Below, piece after piece: positions 10,096 through 21,062 of a stretch of 47,035 nucleotides of DNA. The notes under the pieces are model-generated. The model was not told where the DNA came from, did not search any database, and was given only the letters and a program-made list of their open reading frames with translations. How positions within the stretch are numbered: position 1 is the stretch's first letter; each line of letters starts with the position of its first letter. Source of the stretch: Phaeoceros laevis (taxonomy: Eukaryota > Anthocerotophyta > Anthocerotopsida > Notothyladales); the NCBI GenBank assembly GCA_049999765.1, contig JBNGIQ010009445.1, forward strand, positions 55,160 through 102,194, given 5' to 3'. The position numbers were made by a program, and so were the translations under genes.

Positions 10096-13000
10096 TCACA
10101 ATACCATGTGTTCTTTGTCAATATCTGCGCTTACCTTCCACATACAATTCAAGAGCTGTTTGTGTTCTGGTTGTGTCGCATCTCCTACCACAAAAGTGTG
10201 CACTTCTTGTGCGTGCTCTATCCAGCTCTGGCCAGGCTGCTTCCAGGCAGCTTCCTTCCGTCTCATTGTGTGCACCTCTTTTGCGCTGTCCGAGAGGCCA
10301 GCATCTGTATAGATGTTTGACATCAACACATATGCGGCAGCATACCTTGGCTCCAGGCGTACTGCACAATCAAAGGCTTGTTTGCCAAGCACCACCTTGC
10401 CATACTTCTGACAAGCACCCAGCAAACACATCCACATGGCTAGGCTAGGTTGCATAGGCATTGTTGACAGAAGATGTTCTACCTCTGTGAAGCACCCTGC
10501 CCGCCCGAGGAGGTCTACCATAGTGACGTAGTGCTCCAGCTCCGGTGCTATGTCATGATCTCTGCTCATGGATTTGAAGAACTGGACACCTTCTTCCAAT
10601 CGTCCAGCATGACTGCATGCTGAGAGAAGTGCCACAAAAGTGACACCGTTTGGATGAATGCCCGCCAGCCGCATCTCTTCATAATATTGCAGGCAGGCCT
10701 TGCAGTTTCCTTGTCGGGCATAGCCAGCAAGTAGGGCATTCCAGGCCACTACATCGGCCTGGGGCAGTGCATCAAACACATTCTGAGCATCCACCATGGT
10801 TGCACATCTTCCATAGGCATGGATGAGAGTAGTTGCAACGAGAAGGCTAAGAGCAGCCCCCTGAGACTCAAGATTGTGATGCATCTCCCTACAGATGTCC
10901 AAGTGTCCTATGTTGCTGCATGCTTGCAAGATGTGCACAACCGCAAACTCATCTGGGATCAGCCCGTCCTCCTGCATATGTCCATACAGCTGCACACACT
11001 TTTCTGGTTGGCCTTGCTCAACATATGCAGCGAGCATGGCAGTCCATGATACCACATCACGGGTAGGCAGCCCATCAAAGACATGCTCCGCATCCAAAAT
11101 ACTTCCACACTTCCCGTAAACACTGATGAGGGTGCAAGCAACAAACAGATGTGAATCATGGCCTTCCGCACAAGCTTCAGACTGTAACACCTTTCCTTTC
11201 GCCAGAGTCCGTACTTTGATGGATTGCCCATCCACAACCACTTCCTGTTCGCCCTCTGCAAGGATTGCACATGCTTGGAGTACACTCAGAAAGGTCCGAA
11301 CATCTGGACAGAGGCCTTCTTTCCTCATCCGCTCATACAGTTGCAGGGCACTCTCTGCCTGTTGATGCTCAACAAATGCAGAAAGCATTGTATTCCATGA
11401 CACAACATCACGGTTGGACAACTCATCAAACACAATTTTTGCATCGACAATACTACCACAAATCTTATAAACACTAAGAAGGCTGTTCCCAAAGAAGACA
11501 TTCGAGTCGCTGCCCATCCTTCGAGCATCAGCATGTATTGCCTTCCCTATTTCCAGTGACTTCGCTTTACTGGACAGCTGCTTATCTACAACAAGGTCTG
11601 CAAGCATGCCACATGCTTGAAGTGCTGTTACAAAGGTCCTAACATCTGGAGTTACGCCTTCCTCTCTCATATTTACATAGAGCTCCAATGCCTTCTCTGC
11701 TTGGTCCTGCTCAACATGTGCTGCCGTCATTACATTCCATAGTACAACGTTGCGCACCTCTAACCCATCAGTGAAGACATGATGTGCTTCCACTAGGCTC
11801 CCACACTTGCCATACATGCTAACTAGTGTACTGCATACAAATACATCAGAATTACAACCCTTTCTCCAAGCATCAGCGTGTATTGCCTTTCCTTTACCCA
11901 GGAATTCAACTTTGATAAACTGCCCATACATAGCAACATTTTCTTCCTTCTCTGCAAGCATACCACAGGCTTGAAGCACACTCACAAAGGTCCGGTCATC
12001 TGGACTAACACTGTCCTCCCGCATTTGTTCATACAGCTGCAATGCCTTGCTTGGTTCGTCCTGCTGGGCATATGCTGCAACCATCACATTCCATAAGACC
12101 ACATTTCGTTGAGACAACCCATCGAACACATTCTTTGCATCTACGATGCTCCCACACTTGGCATACATGTTAACCAGAGCACTACCAACAAAAGCATCTG
12201 AATCATAACCATTCCTCTGGGCGTCAACATGTAGGTTTTTCCCCTCTGTAAGAGATCTTACGTGTCTAAACTGCCCCTCCACCAGAACCGCCTCTTCTTT
12301 CTCTCCAAGCATGCTACATGCTTGTAGCACGCCCACAAAGGTCCGGTCATCTGGATTCACACCCTCTTTTACCATGTCCTTGTACAGCTGCAAGGCTTTT
12401 TCTGGCCGACCATGCTGGGCATTTGCCGAAACTATCACATTCCATGTTACCACAGTCCGCTGAGGTAACCTGTCAAACACATTCTGTGCATCCACGATGC
12501 TTCCACACTTTCCATACATATCCGTCAGGCTTGTTCCCACGAACACATCAGATTCGCATCTGTATTTCAAAACTTCAGCATGAATTCGCTTGCCCTCTTC
12601 AATATGGCCTATGCTGCCACAAGCGCTGAGTAGGCTGACAAAGGTGTATTTGTCTGGCTCCACGCCTTGCTCTCGCATACAGCAATACATTCTTAGCGCC
12701 TCCTGCCCTTGTCCAGCCATTGTGTGCCCGGAAATCAAGGCTGTCCAGGAGAAAACAGTTCTCTCTTGCAGCTTGTCAAATACCTGGACCGCATCTTCAA
12801 GGCTTCCGCACTTCACCAACGTGCTAACCACATTCTCACCAAGAAACCTGGATTCCAGCCCATGCTGGGCAAGATGAGTATGCACTTGCTTAGCCTGGGA
12901 AAGGGCCTTCCTCTTGGCGCATGCCTTCAAGAGAGAGCTATAAACCTTCACGGTCGGAACAGTTCCTTGCTGATCCATGCGCCGCAGGACGATCAAAGCC

Positions 13001-13275
13001 CTTTCTAGCTCTCCCTCGCCGCACAGACGATGAATTTCATCCAATGGACAAGAAGCCCCAATAGAAAAGCGACCTTGCTTTCGCCCCAAGCCCTTCTGCG
13101 CCCAGAAATCCAGGGTTGGTGGACGAGAGGCCATCGCCACATGCTTATACTGGTAGGCTGACGACAGAAGTCTCTGTTTTGTTTCTGCCCAAATTCTGGG
13201 AGCCAATGGCCCATCGGAAAGTTCGGGACGGTTTGCATTGGGACGTCCACACACAGCAACATGCAACTGGATCAT
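10096..13275 (-). CDS. PLS-class pentatricopeptide repeat protein, E-type C-terminus, no DYW domain
   Basis: Intronless, 1,059 residues. The N-terminus (about 1-75) is Arg/Ser/Ala-rich and could be an organelle transit peptide; MASRPPTL (Met47) is an alternative start. From about residue 78, seven P-L-S blocks follow, each with a version of VFVG.LV.MYGKCGSI, then DVVSWN..L and a CGMLAE-like end. Blocks 2-5 carry an extra insertion of about 16-20 residues between the CSML/CGML element and GKAIHADA. After the repeats come E1/E2-like motifs (YVTMVDLLGRAGCFTEVEHL, then PGQSWIEHAQEVHTFVVGD). The protein stops about 25 residues later without a DYW deaminase. PLS proteins bind specific organellar RNAs, mostly for C-to-U editing; lacking DYW, this one would need a deaminase partner. 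Its stop lies 293 bp from the receptor start. The RNA target cannot be inferred. Confidence 0.9.
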   Translation of the reverse strand: MIQLHVAVCGRPNANRPELSDGPLAPRIWAETKQRLLSSAYQYKHVAMASRPPTLDFWAQKGLGRKQGRFSIGASCPLDEIHRLCGEGELERALIVLRRMDQQGTVPTVKVYSSLLKACAKRKALSQAKQVHTHLAQHGLESRFLGENVVSTLVKCGSLEDAVQVFDKLQERTVFSWTALISGHTMAGQGQEALRMYCCMREQGVEPDKYTFVSLLSACGSIGHIEEGKRIHAEVLKYRCESDVFVGTSLTDMYGKCGSIVDAQNVFDRLPQRTVVTWNVIVSANAQHGRPEKALQLYKDMVKEGVNPDDRTFVGVLQACSMLGEKEEAVLVEGQFRHVRSLTEGKNLHVDAQRNGYDSDAFVGSALVNMYAKCGSIVDAKNVFDGLSQRNVVLWNVMVAAYAQQDEPSKALQLYEQMREDSVSPDDRTFVSVLQACGMLAEKEENVAMYGQFIKVEFLGKGKAIHADAWRKGCNSDVFVCSTLVSMYGKCGSLVEAHHVFTDGLEVRNVVLWNVMTAAHVEQDQAEKALELYVNMREEGVTPDVRTFVTALQACGMLADLVVDKQLSSKAKSLEIGKAIHADARRMGSDSNVFFGNSLLSVYKICGSIVDAKIVFDELSNRDVVSWNTMLSAFVEHQQAESALQLYERMRKEGLCPDVRTFLSVLQACAILAEGEQEVVVDGQSIKVRTLAKGKVLQSEACAEGHDSHLFVACTLISVYGKCGSILDAEHVFDGLPTRDVVSWTAMLAAYVEQGQPEKCVQLYGHMQEDGLIPDEFAVVHILQACSNIGHLDICREMHHNLESQGAALSLLVATTLIHAYGRCATMVDAQNVFDALPQADVVAWNALLAGYARQGNCKACLQYYEEMRLAGIHPNGVTFVALLSACSHAGRLEEGVQFFKSMSRDHDIAPELEHYVTMVDLLGRAGCFTEVEHLLSTMPMQPSLAMWMCLLGACQKYGKVVLGKQAFDCAVRLEPRYAAAYVLMSNIYTDAGLSDSAKEVHTMRRKEAAWKQPGQSWIEHAQEVHTFVVGDATQPEHKQLLNCMWKVSADIDKEHMVL

Positions 13276-16200
13276 CCCCCTGCGTAGAAGGCGTCTGTGG
13301 ATCTAATGGTCCTGCGGTGTCCGGCCACTGGCCCAACAGCTGGAGATTCTGGGAACATATCCTTTTCCTTGGAAACTGTTTCCACAGGGAAGACAGAAAC
13401 TGAATCTGATCCTGCTGTTTCCTGCGCGCAGCTTGGAGCAACACTGCAGCACTGAGAAAAAATTCCAAACCCGTTATGGCATGGTTTGAGCTATCGCAAA
13501 ATACTATCATCTTCAAACAGAGCCAAGCAGCATCTACGTGAAGGGATGAGGCAATCCGGTTTGTTTTCAACAAGGACAACCTGGCATCTCGCGTTGGAGA
13601 CTTCGCAACAGCGCGCATTCCATGTAAGCTGCAGCAAGGGACGAGTTTGCGAGCGCCCGTCCTTCATCCATTCTCCAGAAGCGCATCTTGGCTGCATATG
13701 ATCCATATCCATAACCAAGGACTGACGGTCCTCCTCCTACTACATCTGTCACTCTGAATAGCACCCGGGGCCTTGATACAGAAGTTCCCAAATGGCTCGA
13801 TGGGCACAAGCAGTGTGTCTAGATCCTAGGGCTGTACAATGTCGAGTTCCTCTAACCTGAGCCCATCTTGTGCCATTCATTTTATGAGGGCACTTCGCAC
13901 TGGTGAACAACGGCAGCGGGGCCTCTTATTGTATACCGTATGCCCGATATATTCGGCATTTCCTGCCGACTCAGTGCCCAAACAAATGGAATTCGGCAGA
14001 CCATTAACACAAACGCGCGACCTGGCACGTACGGCCTACCTCCACCCATGCTCGCATGCCATGGTGAGGAATGGCCTCACCCTTTCGCCCTTTTGCTCTC
14101 CATGATACGCCCATGCCGTATGCGTATAGATACTCTTTCCCATACGCCCAGCATGCCCCTGGCCGCGCAGGGGCCAATAGCAAATAGACGCAGCCGCTAT
14201 CAGGTCCAACAATTGGACTCTGCAGCGTGACCGAGATAGAAACTCTGCGGTCGAGCGCTCTGGGTCAAATCTGGGGTGCTTATATTTTTGCTCAACTTTT
14301 TCTCGGCCTCATTTTTTTTTAAGGGCCAAGTCGTCGGCCAAAGGTGGGGTTTGCTGTGAGGGGCATGGATGGGGATTCCGCGCCTACCGCCATGGGAGTG
14401 GAGCGCGTACCCACCAGATGTAAGAGGAGGCTTGTAGAGGGGTTACCCCCATCGTCGCCATGCCATGGCTAGAGATGCCAAGGGCATGGCCAAAGGTGGG
14501 CCCCACTTGCCAGGTCGGGACTCCGGAGTGTGCATTCCGTGCCGAGCCACCTAATTTAAATTTTTACGCGTTCGGCACTTAGTTACCGAAACGTTTCCAA
14601 CGTTTCCTTAATTTTCCCGTTGCATAAGTTGGAAACCCGCTTCTTTCAAAAACAGCGATGCGTAGACTGTATGCAACCACGTATTTCGATTTTTTAATTT
14701 CCAAAATTTTTTATTTATGTAAATACAAAATTAAAAAATTTCAAATTTCTAACTAAGGCATGTGCATTCACATGCATCATGTCATGCCTGGCCCGATACC
14801 ATGCACATTCAAAGTGCCGGGCAACAACCTGAAAATGTTCAGAAGTTCAAAACTGCAGGTTCTAGACAACAATTAGCAACCTGATCACAACATCTACACC
14901 CCGATGCAAGCAATTATCCTCAGTAGTGGTGCTATATCATCTGCACGGGTCAGACCTCTTCAAGAAACGTGATGTCCCTTGCCCATTTTGCAGAACCTTG
15001 AAAAACCTTATTGGAGAAGTTGCACCTCACCTTCTTGGTGCCACCTCCTGATCGCTTATCTAGCTCCACATATAGGCACCACACAAAATCTGAAGGACGA
15101 GGCATGCATGCGGAGGACCATATTAGACCCGTCAGGTCAGATAGTTTACCTAGCGACAGTCCGTTCCCTCCCTCATTAGTTACTCAAATCGGTACAGGTC
15201 GTAGAATTGGCTTTGGCGACGACCTTGTCATCCGCGATAAACTAACCAACTTAGTAATAGAAAATGACCTCTCTATGGTAGATTAAATCTACCGCTCTAT
15301 GTAATTCGTTTTTCTTCTATAAAGTGCCTATCATCACCAAATAAAAAGGACGGGGCATGTTGATTAGAGTGGCAGGAACATTCTACAAGCGAAATTGTCA
15401 AAATCAGCACAATGAGGACCGCTGCCTAGGGGCACAACGACCAGCTGAACGCGGCTAGGGTATGTGCCCTAGCCGAGCGCACCTACGTCACGCGCATGGC
15501 GCATGCGCGCCTCTCTCTTCATGAAGGCGCCCCTACACTCTTGGAATTGGATAGATTGCCATAGCCCAAGAGAGCTTGGGCTGCTCGAGCTTGAAACCCG
15601 TCGAGGGTGACGAGTTATGAGTTTCGAGTTATGAGTTAGTAACTTAGTATGTGTTAGTAAGTTTGGTAGTTAACAAGTTATGGACCGTATTTCGATTTAT
15701 TTAGACCGTATATAGAGCAAAAAATATAATTTCCAAAATGCACGCAACCAAGCGCGGTTTGAAACGTTGCATAAGTTGCATATGTCGGAAACGCGCTTCT
15801 TTCGAGTAAAATGGAGTTTCCCGGTAACTAAGGTTCGGCTTTACTTACACTCAATCTGCTCTACACTTTCCTCCCCCCATAAATTGGAGCTACCTAAATC
15901 AGTTCAAATCCACCAAGTGCACAATTTTGTTAGGGTTGCTCATTTAGGTTTTAGTCTAAGTAATCTTTATGTTGTGCTCTAGGTTGACCACTCTAATGTT
16001 TTAAAATTTCCAGCAACCACAAATTACATCAGTGTTTGCTCCTATAGATGACGAACTTCAAGAAACAAGGCAGACGTAGAGCGAGCTGCTATAGATTGGA
16101 TTGAATGCTTGTCCAGCCAGCCTCTAGAGATTTTTAAACCAAGTATCCAGTGAAAAGACCTGAAAAGCAACTTACCATGACACTCGCAGGATTGTGAGGA

Positions 16201-16736
16201 AATCCAGCCTGTAAACCTGCAAAACAAAAGACAGTCAAGAAATCCTCCAGGTGAGATAAATATTAATACTCGTATAGTGCGTTAGTGGAGAGGTTGTTCT
16301 ATTTTTCCCTAGCGTTACTAGCAGTTAGAAAACTTTGTAAATTGCAAATGTATTTATAAAGCAAAGGCACCGATTACACAAAAAAAAACACTAATAAGCA
16401 AGCAACGGGTCCCTATACTAATTGGTTCCGCAAGGATATTTGAGAGCCAATCTGTTCGGCGATTAGGTAGTAGAGAAATGTGAATGCAACATTACAATAC
16501 TTGAAGGCAGCTCACCGAAAACCAGGAATGTCAAGGGATACCTAATACCGATTAAGTAGGGGCTCCTTGTCCGTGTGTGTGTGACTATTTGAGGAGGTTG
16601 ACACGGTCCTTGTATGAATGGTTTACTTCTTCTAGGGATATGAAAGAAAAGTATGAGCATGTCATTTGTCAAAGTGTTTAGATAAGATGACTAAAAGCGG
16701 AGCGCAATTTGTATAGCCTCATCTGCTGATGGAGAC
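13276..16736. other. Gene-poor intergenic DNA with dispersed repeats
   Basis: 13276 to about 13800 is probably the PPR promoter and leader. Beyond that, open frames are short and unrecognised. About 13.9-14.2 kb has repeated CCGTATGC/ATACGCCC-like words. A motif near GTTGCATAAGTTGGAAACCC occurs at 14625 and, altered, at 15764. A 9-bp hairpin lies at 15452-15475. Confidence 0.5.
15452..15475. repeat. 9-bp inverted repeat, 6-nt loop
   Basis: CGGCTAGGG (15452-15460), loop TATGTG, CCCTAGCCG (15467-15475). Confidence 0.85.
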
Positions 16737-17075
16737 ATGTTGCCACTCCAAGTGATATTCGAAGGTACCACAAGCCATTGTCTTCCAAAGAATGCCAGCA
16801 ACCTTGCATGTCAAAAAGAAAGTGGATTTTATTTAATTCATTCTAACAATCACTTGTCATCGCAAGAGACAATGAAGTCTTATATGAATCTTGTGCTGCA
16901 ACGTTACTACATCCATGAGGTAGAAACGTGGATGAAGAAGACTCATCCACATGTTCTGATTATCTTCATTCCAGCAAATTGCATGCGGCTTTTCCAGCCA
17001 GTTCATGTAATTCTGCAAAGATAGTTGAAACATGCCTCCAAGCTTTGCAAACCGCTCTCGCTCTAAGCAGTTACC
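16737..17075 (+). pseudogene. DDE-superfamily transposase fragment
   Basis: The + frame contains SSQETMKSYMN, then WMKKTHPHVLIIFIPANC and RLFQPVHVILQR, followed by an in-frame stop at 17022-17024 and LKHASK. Many eukaryotic DDE_1-type transposase-derived sequences have an (I/V)PANC...LQPxD...R.FKH block, and this matches it with the ending broken by the stop. The expected middle part between the ETMK-like segment and WMKK is missing. It is a degenerate fragment and not a functional transposase. Confidence 0.5.
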
Positions 17076-18239
17076 GTAGAGGCATCCGTCCAAAGATGTC
17101 ACTCGCCAGTTCCGGCGGCAGCAGAATGCCCTTCACTCGCACCCAACCGCCTGGCCTGCGTTGCATATAGTGTCACCACTTCCTTTCCTTGTGCCGCACC
17201 TCGGCGGATCGGATTGTCGCCCGCACCCATGCCCTAATCGCGGATATCCTTCTCGCTGCGCTAGCCATAGTCGAAATTTGAGAACCGAGAAGATCCTGAC
17301 TCTTGCAATTGTCCCTGAGACTGTCAACAGATGAGCCATTTGCAAAGGCTTGGGGAATGTCTACTAAGAAATGCCAGTGCAAGATACAAGTTTAAAGATA
17401 TCTACAAGACTGTTTCCTAAAAATGGTCTGAGCACCATAAAAGTTAAACATTTCGAGATATCGTTTCCAGCTAGAAGCTCCGTGAACTAAACACATCCTC
17501 TTTGGCCTGCTCGGTACCAGTCTAAGAAAAGAAAGCAGTCTCCAGAAGAGTGGGTTCAATAAAATTAATGTAACAAGGCTCGTAGTCCATCTACTTTCGG
17601 GCACTCCCAGCTACAGTATACGTAGTAAACAAGCGCTTGATCAAGATCATAAATAAGAGAAAACACACAAGTTGCACAGCACGTCTCGCAAAGTACTTCC
17701 AAGACCAAAAATGTAGCTAAGCCTCACTTTCAAGGGGATTTTGGAATCCACCTTACACCCCGCCGAAGAAGTCGAGTGTCATGTTTGCAAGCTACTTTTT
17801 GGATGACAACGCAACCATTCTCCTTGGCTTCATGGCTTCATGTCTTCATATGACAGTTAAGTAGGCAGCTAGATAGGTAGGCACAAAACTTAGAGCAAGG
17901 TATGTAGATTAAGTCGAATACGCAGCTATATTCGCTGCTCGGTTGGCTCACCCCAGGCGGTTAATTTAAATTCATTCATTCATTCATAGTTTCTAGTTGG
18001 CAGACCTCGATTATTACCTTACATGTTGTCATGGTGATCGTAGATGATGAAAGATTGGACATTGACGGAATCACTCCACGAAGGTGTGGCATAGTATCAT
18101 GGTCTTGGATTGTTCTATTTCTTGAAATTCTAGCAGCATTCGATGTAGCGTTCCAAATTGGAGCTATAGAATACAATGCTACTCACCCTTTGTTTGCAAA
18201 GTCTACGGTTCACTGACCTCTAATTCCGTTTGCAAAGTC

Positions 18240-18274
18240 TAAACCCTAAACCCTAAAAATCCCATAGGGTTTAG
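18240..18274. repeat. Interstitial telomere-like repeat
   Basis: TAAACCCTAAACCCTAAAAA, i.e. about 2.5 units of the plant TTTAGGG repeat read from the C-rich strand. An inverted AGGGTTTAG follows at 18266-18274. Confidence 0.7.
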
Positions 18275-18609
18275 GCAACTTGCACGCTACAGTGCATCAT
18301 TTTTTAGTGTCCACCCCTCACTTTCATTCATTTTCTAAGTTTGACCGTTCGTAAATGGTACTTGCTATATTCAAATGTAAAAAAAAAGCTATGAAAATAT
18401 TCGTCTCGTTGAGAGCTTTCAGAATATGTAAGAATATTTGAAAATGGACACGTGTCGTGAAAGTTACATGCTAAAATAGGATGCAAAGTACTATGTCCAG
18501 GGTTTAGAAAAAAGTACTTTTGGTACTTGTTTTAGGCGCTATTTTTTCCAGGTATACCCGTGGGTAGGCACTCCCTTAAAAGTACCTTGGTTGGATGAAA
18601 CTCATGCAA

Positions 18610-18802
18610 GGCATGAGTACTTTTTTTGAGGGCATGAGTACTTTTTTTACTTTTTTGGATGAGATTGGGGTAATAGTCACCCCGTCATATCTTGATTGGG
18701 GTAACTAGTTACCCCGTCATGTTACCCCATCATGAATGACGCGAAATAAACTAGCTCAAGTACTCAAGTACTCAACTATTAGGCTCAAGTACTCAAGTAC
18801 TC
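18610..18802. repeat. Short duplicated words
   Basis: GGCATGAGTACTTTTTTT occurs at 18610 and again at about 18631. GCTCAAGTACTCAAGTACTC occurs at 18754 and again at 18783. ACCCCGTCAT/ACCCCATCAT blocks recur between them. Confidence 0.7.
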
Positions 18803-21062
18803 GTGCAAATACGACTCACTGTAGCTTGCAAGTGCCCTTCAGGTTTCTGCGTTTCTGGCAATAAAATTAAATGCTCTAAAAAAAGTTAGCATATGGATGG
18901 CGTTTGATACGAAGGGCCGAGATGTAGGAAGGACAATATAATTTCATTCAACTACTAAGAGTTATTACCTGGCAAGCTGTGCCCCTACAAGGAGGTTGGC
19001 TTGGATGAGTCTTGGATTACAGTCCTTAGATGTTTTGTTTTGCAAGTTGTAGCCAAAGGCTGGAGGCCAAGGGTTGTTCACATTTCATCATAGTAGTGAA
19101 GTAGGTTGTACCGTTGTAGGACATGTTATGGCTGTAGAAGTGTTTTTGACTTGAACTTTGAGGAAGCGTTTTAGTGTTTGCTTTGGCTTGAAGGGGTTAA
19201 GTGGGTAGTAATTGTATGTTGGAGCCTCAAGCTCCTATGTACTCTGGTCTCATAGCAGTGGTGTAGCTTGTGTCTTTAATCGAGATCTTGTGTTTAAGTT
19301 GCTTGGAAGCGGGTCTAAACCAAGAACCTACAAAGACTGGTACCCAGGCATCAAGGCATGGCACAGATGTTCAACATTCAGAGCGTAAACGTAAAAGATA
19401 GCTTGCCATGCTTTGCAAAGATGGAGGACATCAAGAGTTGTCCTAAGAGAAATTCCAAGTTCATAAGTGGTTCGAGAATGGTCACGGACGGAGAGAGACG
19501 ACTCGTGGATTTATAAAGGAAAGATGAGACCCATGGAATAAGCAAACAAGCGAATGCAGAATCTCATTGCTGAAGTGAGGCTAGAAATGGAGAAAATGGA
19601 TCAATTAAGCAAAGGTGGATGTGGTCCAAGTTCCATTCCGGCTGTGAGATCTAAAACCACATAAGCTTATCTACAATCACTGTGCAGGAGTTCTTGCATT
19701 TCAGAGCTTAAAAGAAAAATCAAATAATGAAATAAAATCAAGTACAAGGATTTGAAATAGATATACCAACGAGGGGCACTAGTCCACATTCATCCACAAG
19801 TATGAGTTTTTCCAAGTGGCTTTGGCCAAATAAGTTACATTTCCTCCTTCATAGAGAAGCATGTGAGAAAAGATGCTACTTATAAAAAAAATCTGAACTC
19901 GTTCATGATCACGAATCTTGTACCCCATAAGGGACCATGAGAGACAATCACAAAGGATGGAAGACTTGATATATGAGTTTTTCATAGATGTGAAGCTTGG
20001 CACAAGCAAGAATGGACTAGTAGTAGTAGTAATGGACGACTCTACAAGGAATCATTCGTGCTAAGTTGGGCTATCGACATATTGCATTTCTTCAATTTAT
20101 GTGTCAAAATACAAGGAAGTCGGGATTTTCGTGGACAGTTTCTCATCTGGATATTCTCCGGGGAAATGTAGCTCCAACTATACAAGGTACCTCTCCTGGT
20201 GGTTTTACCCAAGGCTGGAATATATCCTTCTTCCTTCCTCTCGGTGCCGTCTGGGAACTCTTTTCTCTTGGGGTGGGCCATCTGCTCCCTTAACTGACAA
20301 TACTATGAATGCAATCCAGCTGTCGCATGTCGGCCTTTCCACAATCGGAATGTAATTCTTGGACATAGTCAATGAAAGAGGCCCGTTGTTGTGTAGCGGC
20401 CCTAGAGTCCAGCTCCCACCAGACGGGTAATCCCTTTTGTCCAGGTCAAGTCCTGGATCTTTTCTCTTTAGGATCATGTGCGACATGTTGAAATGTGACC
20501 CAACTCCGGAATCGACCAGATTTTTACCAGCACTATTTGTTTTCTTGAGGAGGAGGTTTCTGGACCTGGCACTGAGCATGATGGGTGAAGGGCGAGAAAG
20601 CGTTTTCCGACCTCACAGAAAACCTAGTCTAGATTGTCGTTTGCGCTCACTCCTTTTGGTTTCACATTTGATCGTTCAAAACGAACGTTACCATTCTTTT
20701 GGCAGGTGCAGCACAATCAATGCACCTCCAATCAAATCCGCGTACCAGACCAAAAAGCAGTAGGTAATGTATGTTCTTTATGTATGTTGTCTAAGCCAAA
20801 GCTGCCTTACTCACCGGCAGGTGGGAACCTACTGGAGGTCTGTCTCAGTTGGGAATGAACCAGGCTGTGATCTGGATTGGAATTTTAGAGTCCCCTCCAC
20901 TCATCTTTCGTGGAAAAAAGAGGAGCACCTCCATCAACATGTCAATCTTGCTAAGAAGTGACAACGAACTGTGTCTCTAGCGGCTACCCACTGTCTCTTG
21001 TTAGCAAAATTCTGCTGCTGGCGGCACTGGACCGGAAGAAGAAGAAAAATTCGTGGCATCGA

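Larger units (their letters stand above)
17076..21062. other. Gene-poor intergenic DNA; 3' flank of the GRAS gene at its end
   Basis: No frame resembles a known gene. Small repeats include a telomere-like array (18240-18274), paired TACTTTTTTT and CTCAAGTACT blocks (18610-18802), and GTTTGCAAAGTCT twice at about 18188 and 18228. A minus-strand frame at 20205-20579 contains VDSGVGSHF, which recalls the DSG box of retroelement proteases, but nothing else in it supports that. The last few hundred bases may be the GRAS 3' UTR. Confidence 0.5.

Noticed and set aside
20205-20579. Retroelement protease at VDSGVGSHF
   Set aside because: Only the DSG-like box fits; the flanking sequence has no other gag-pol feature.
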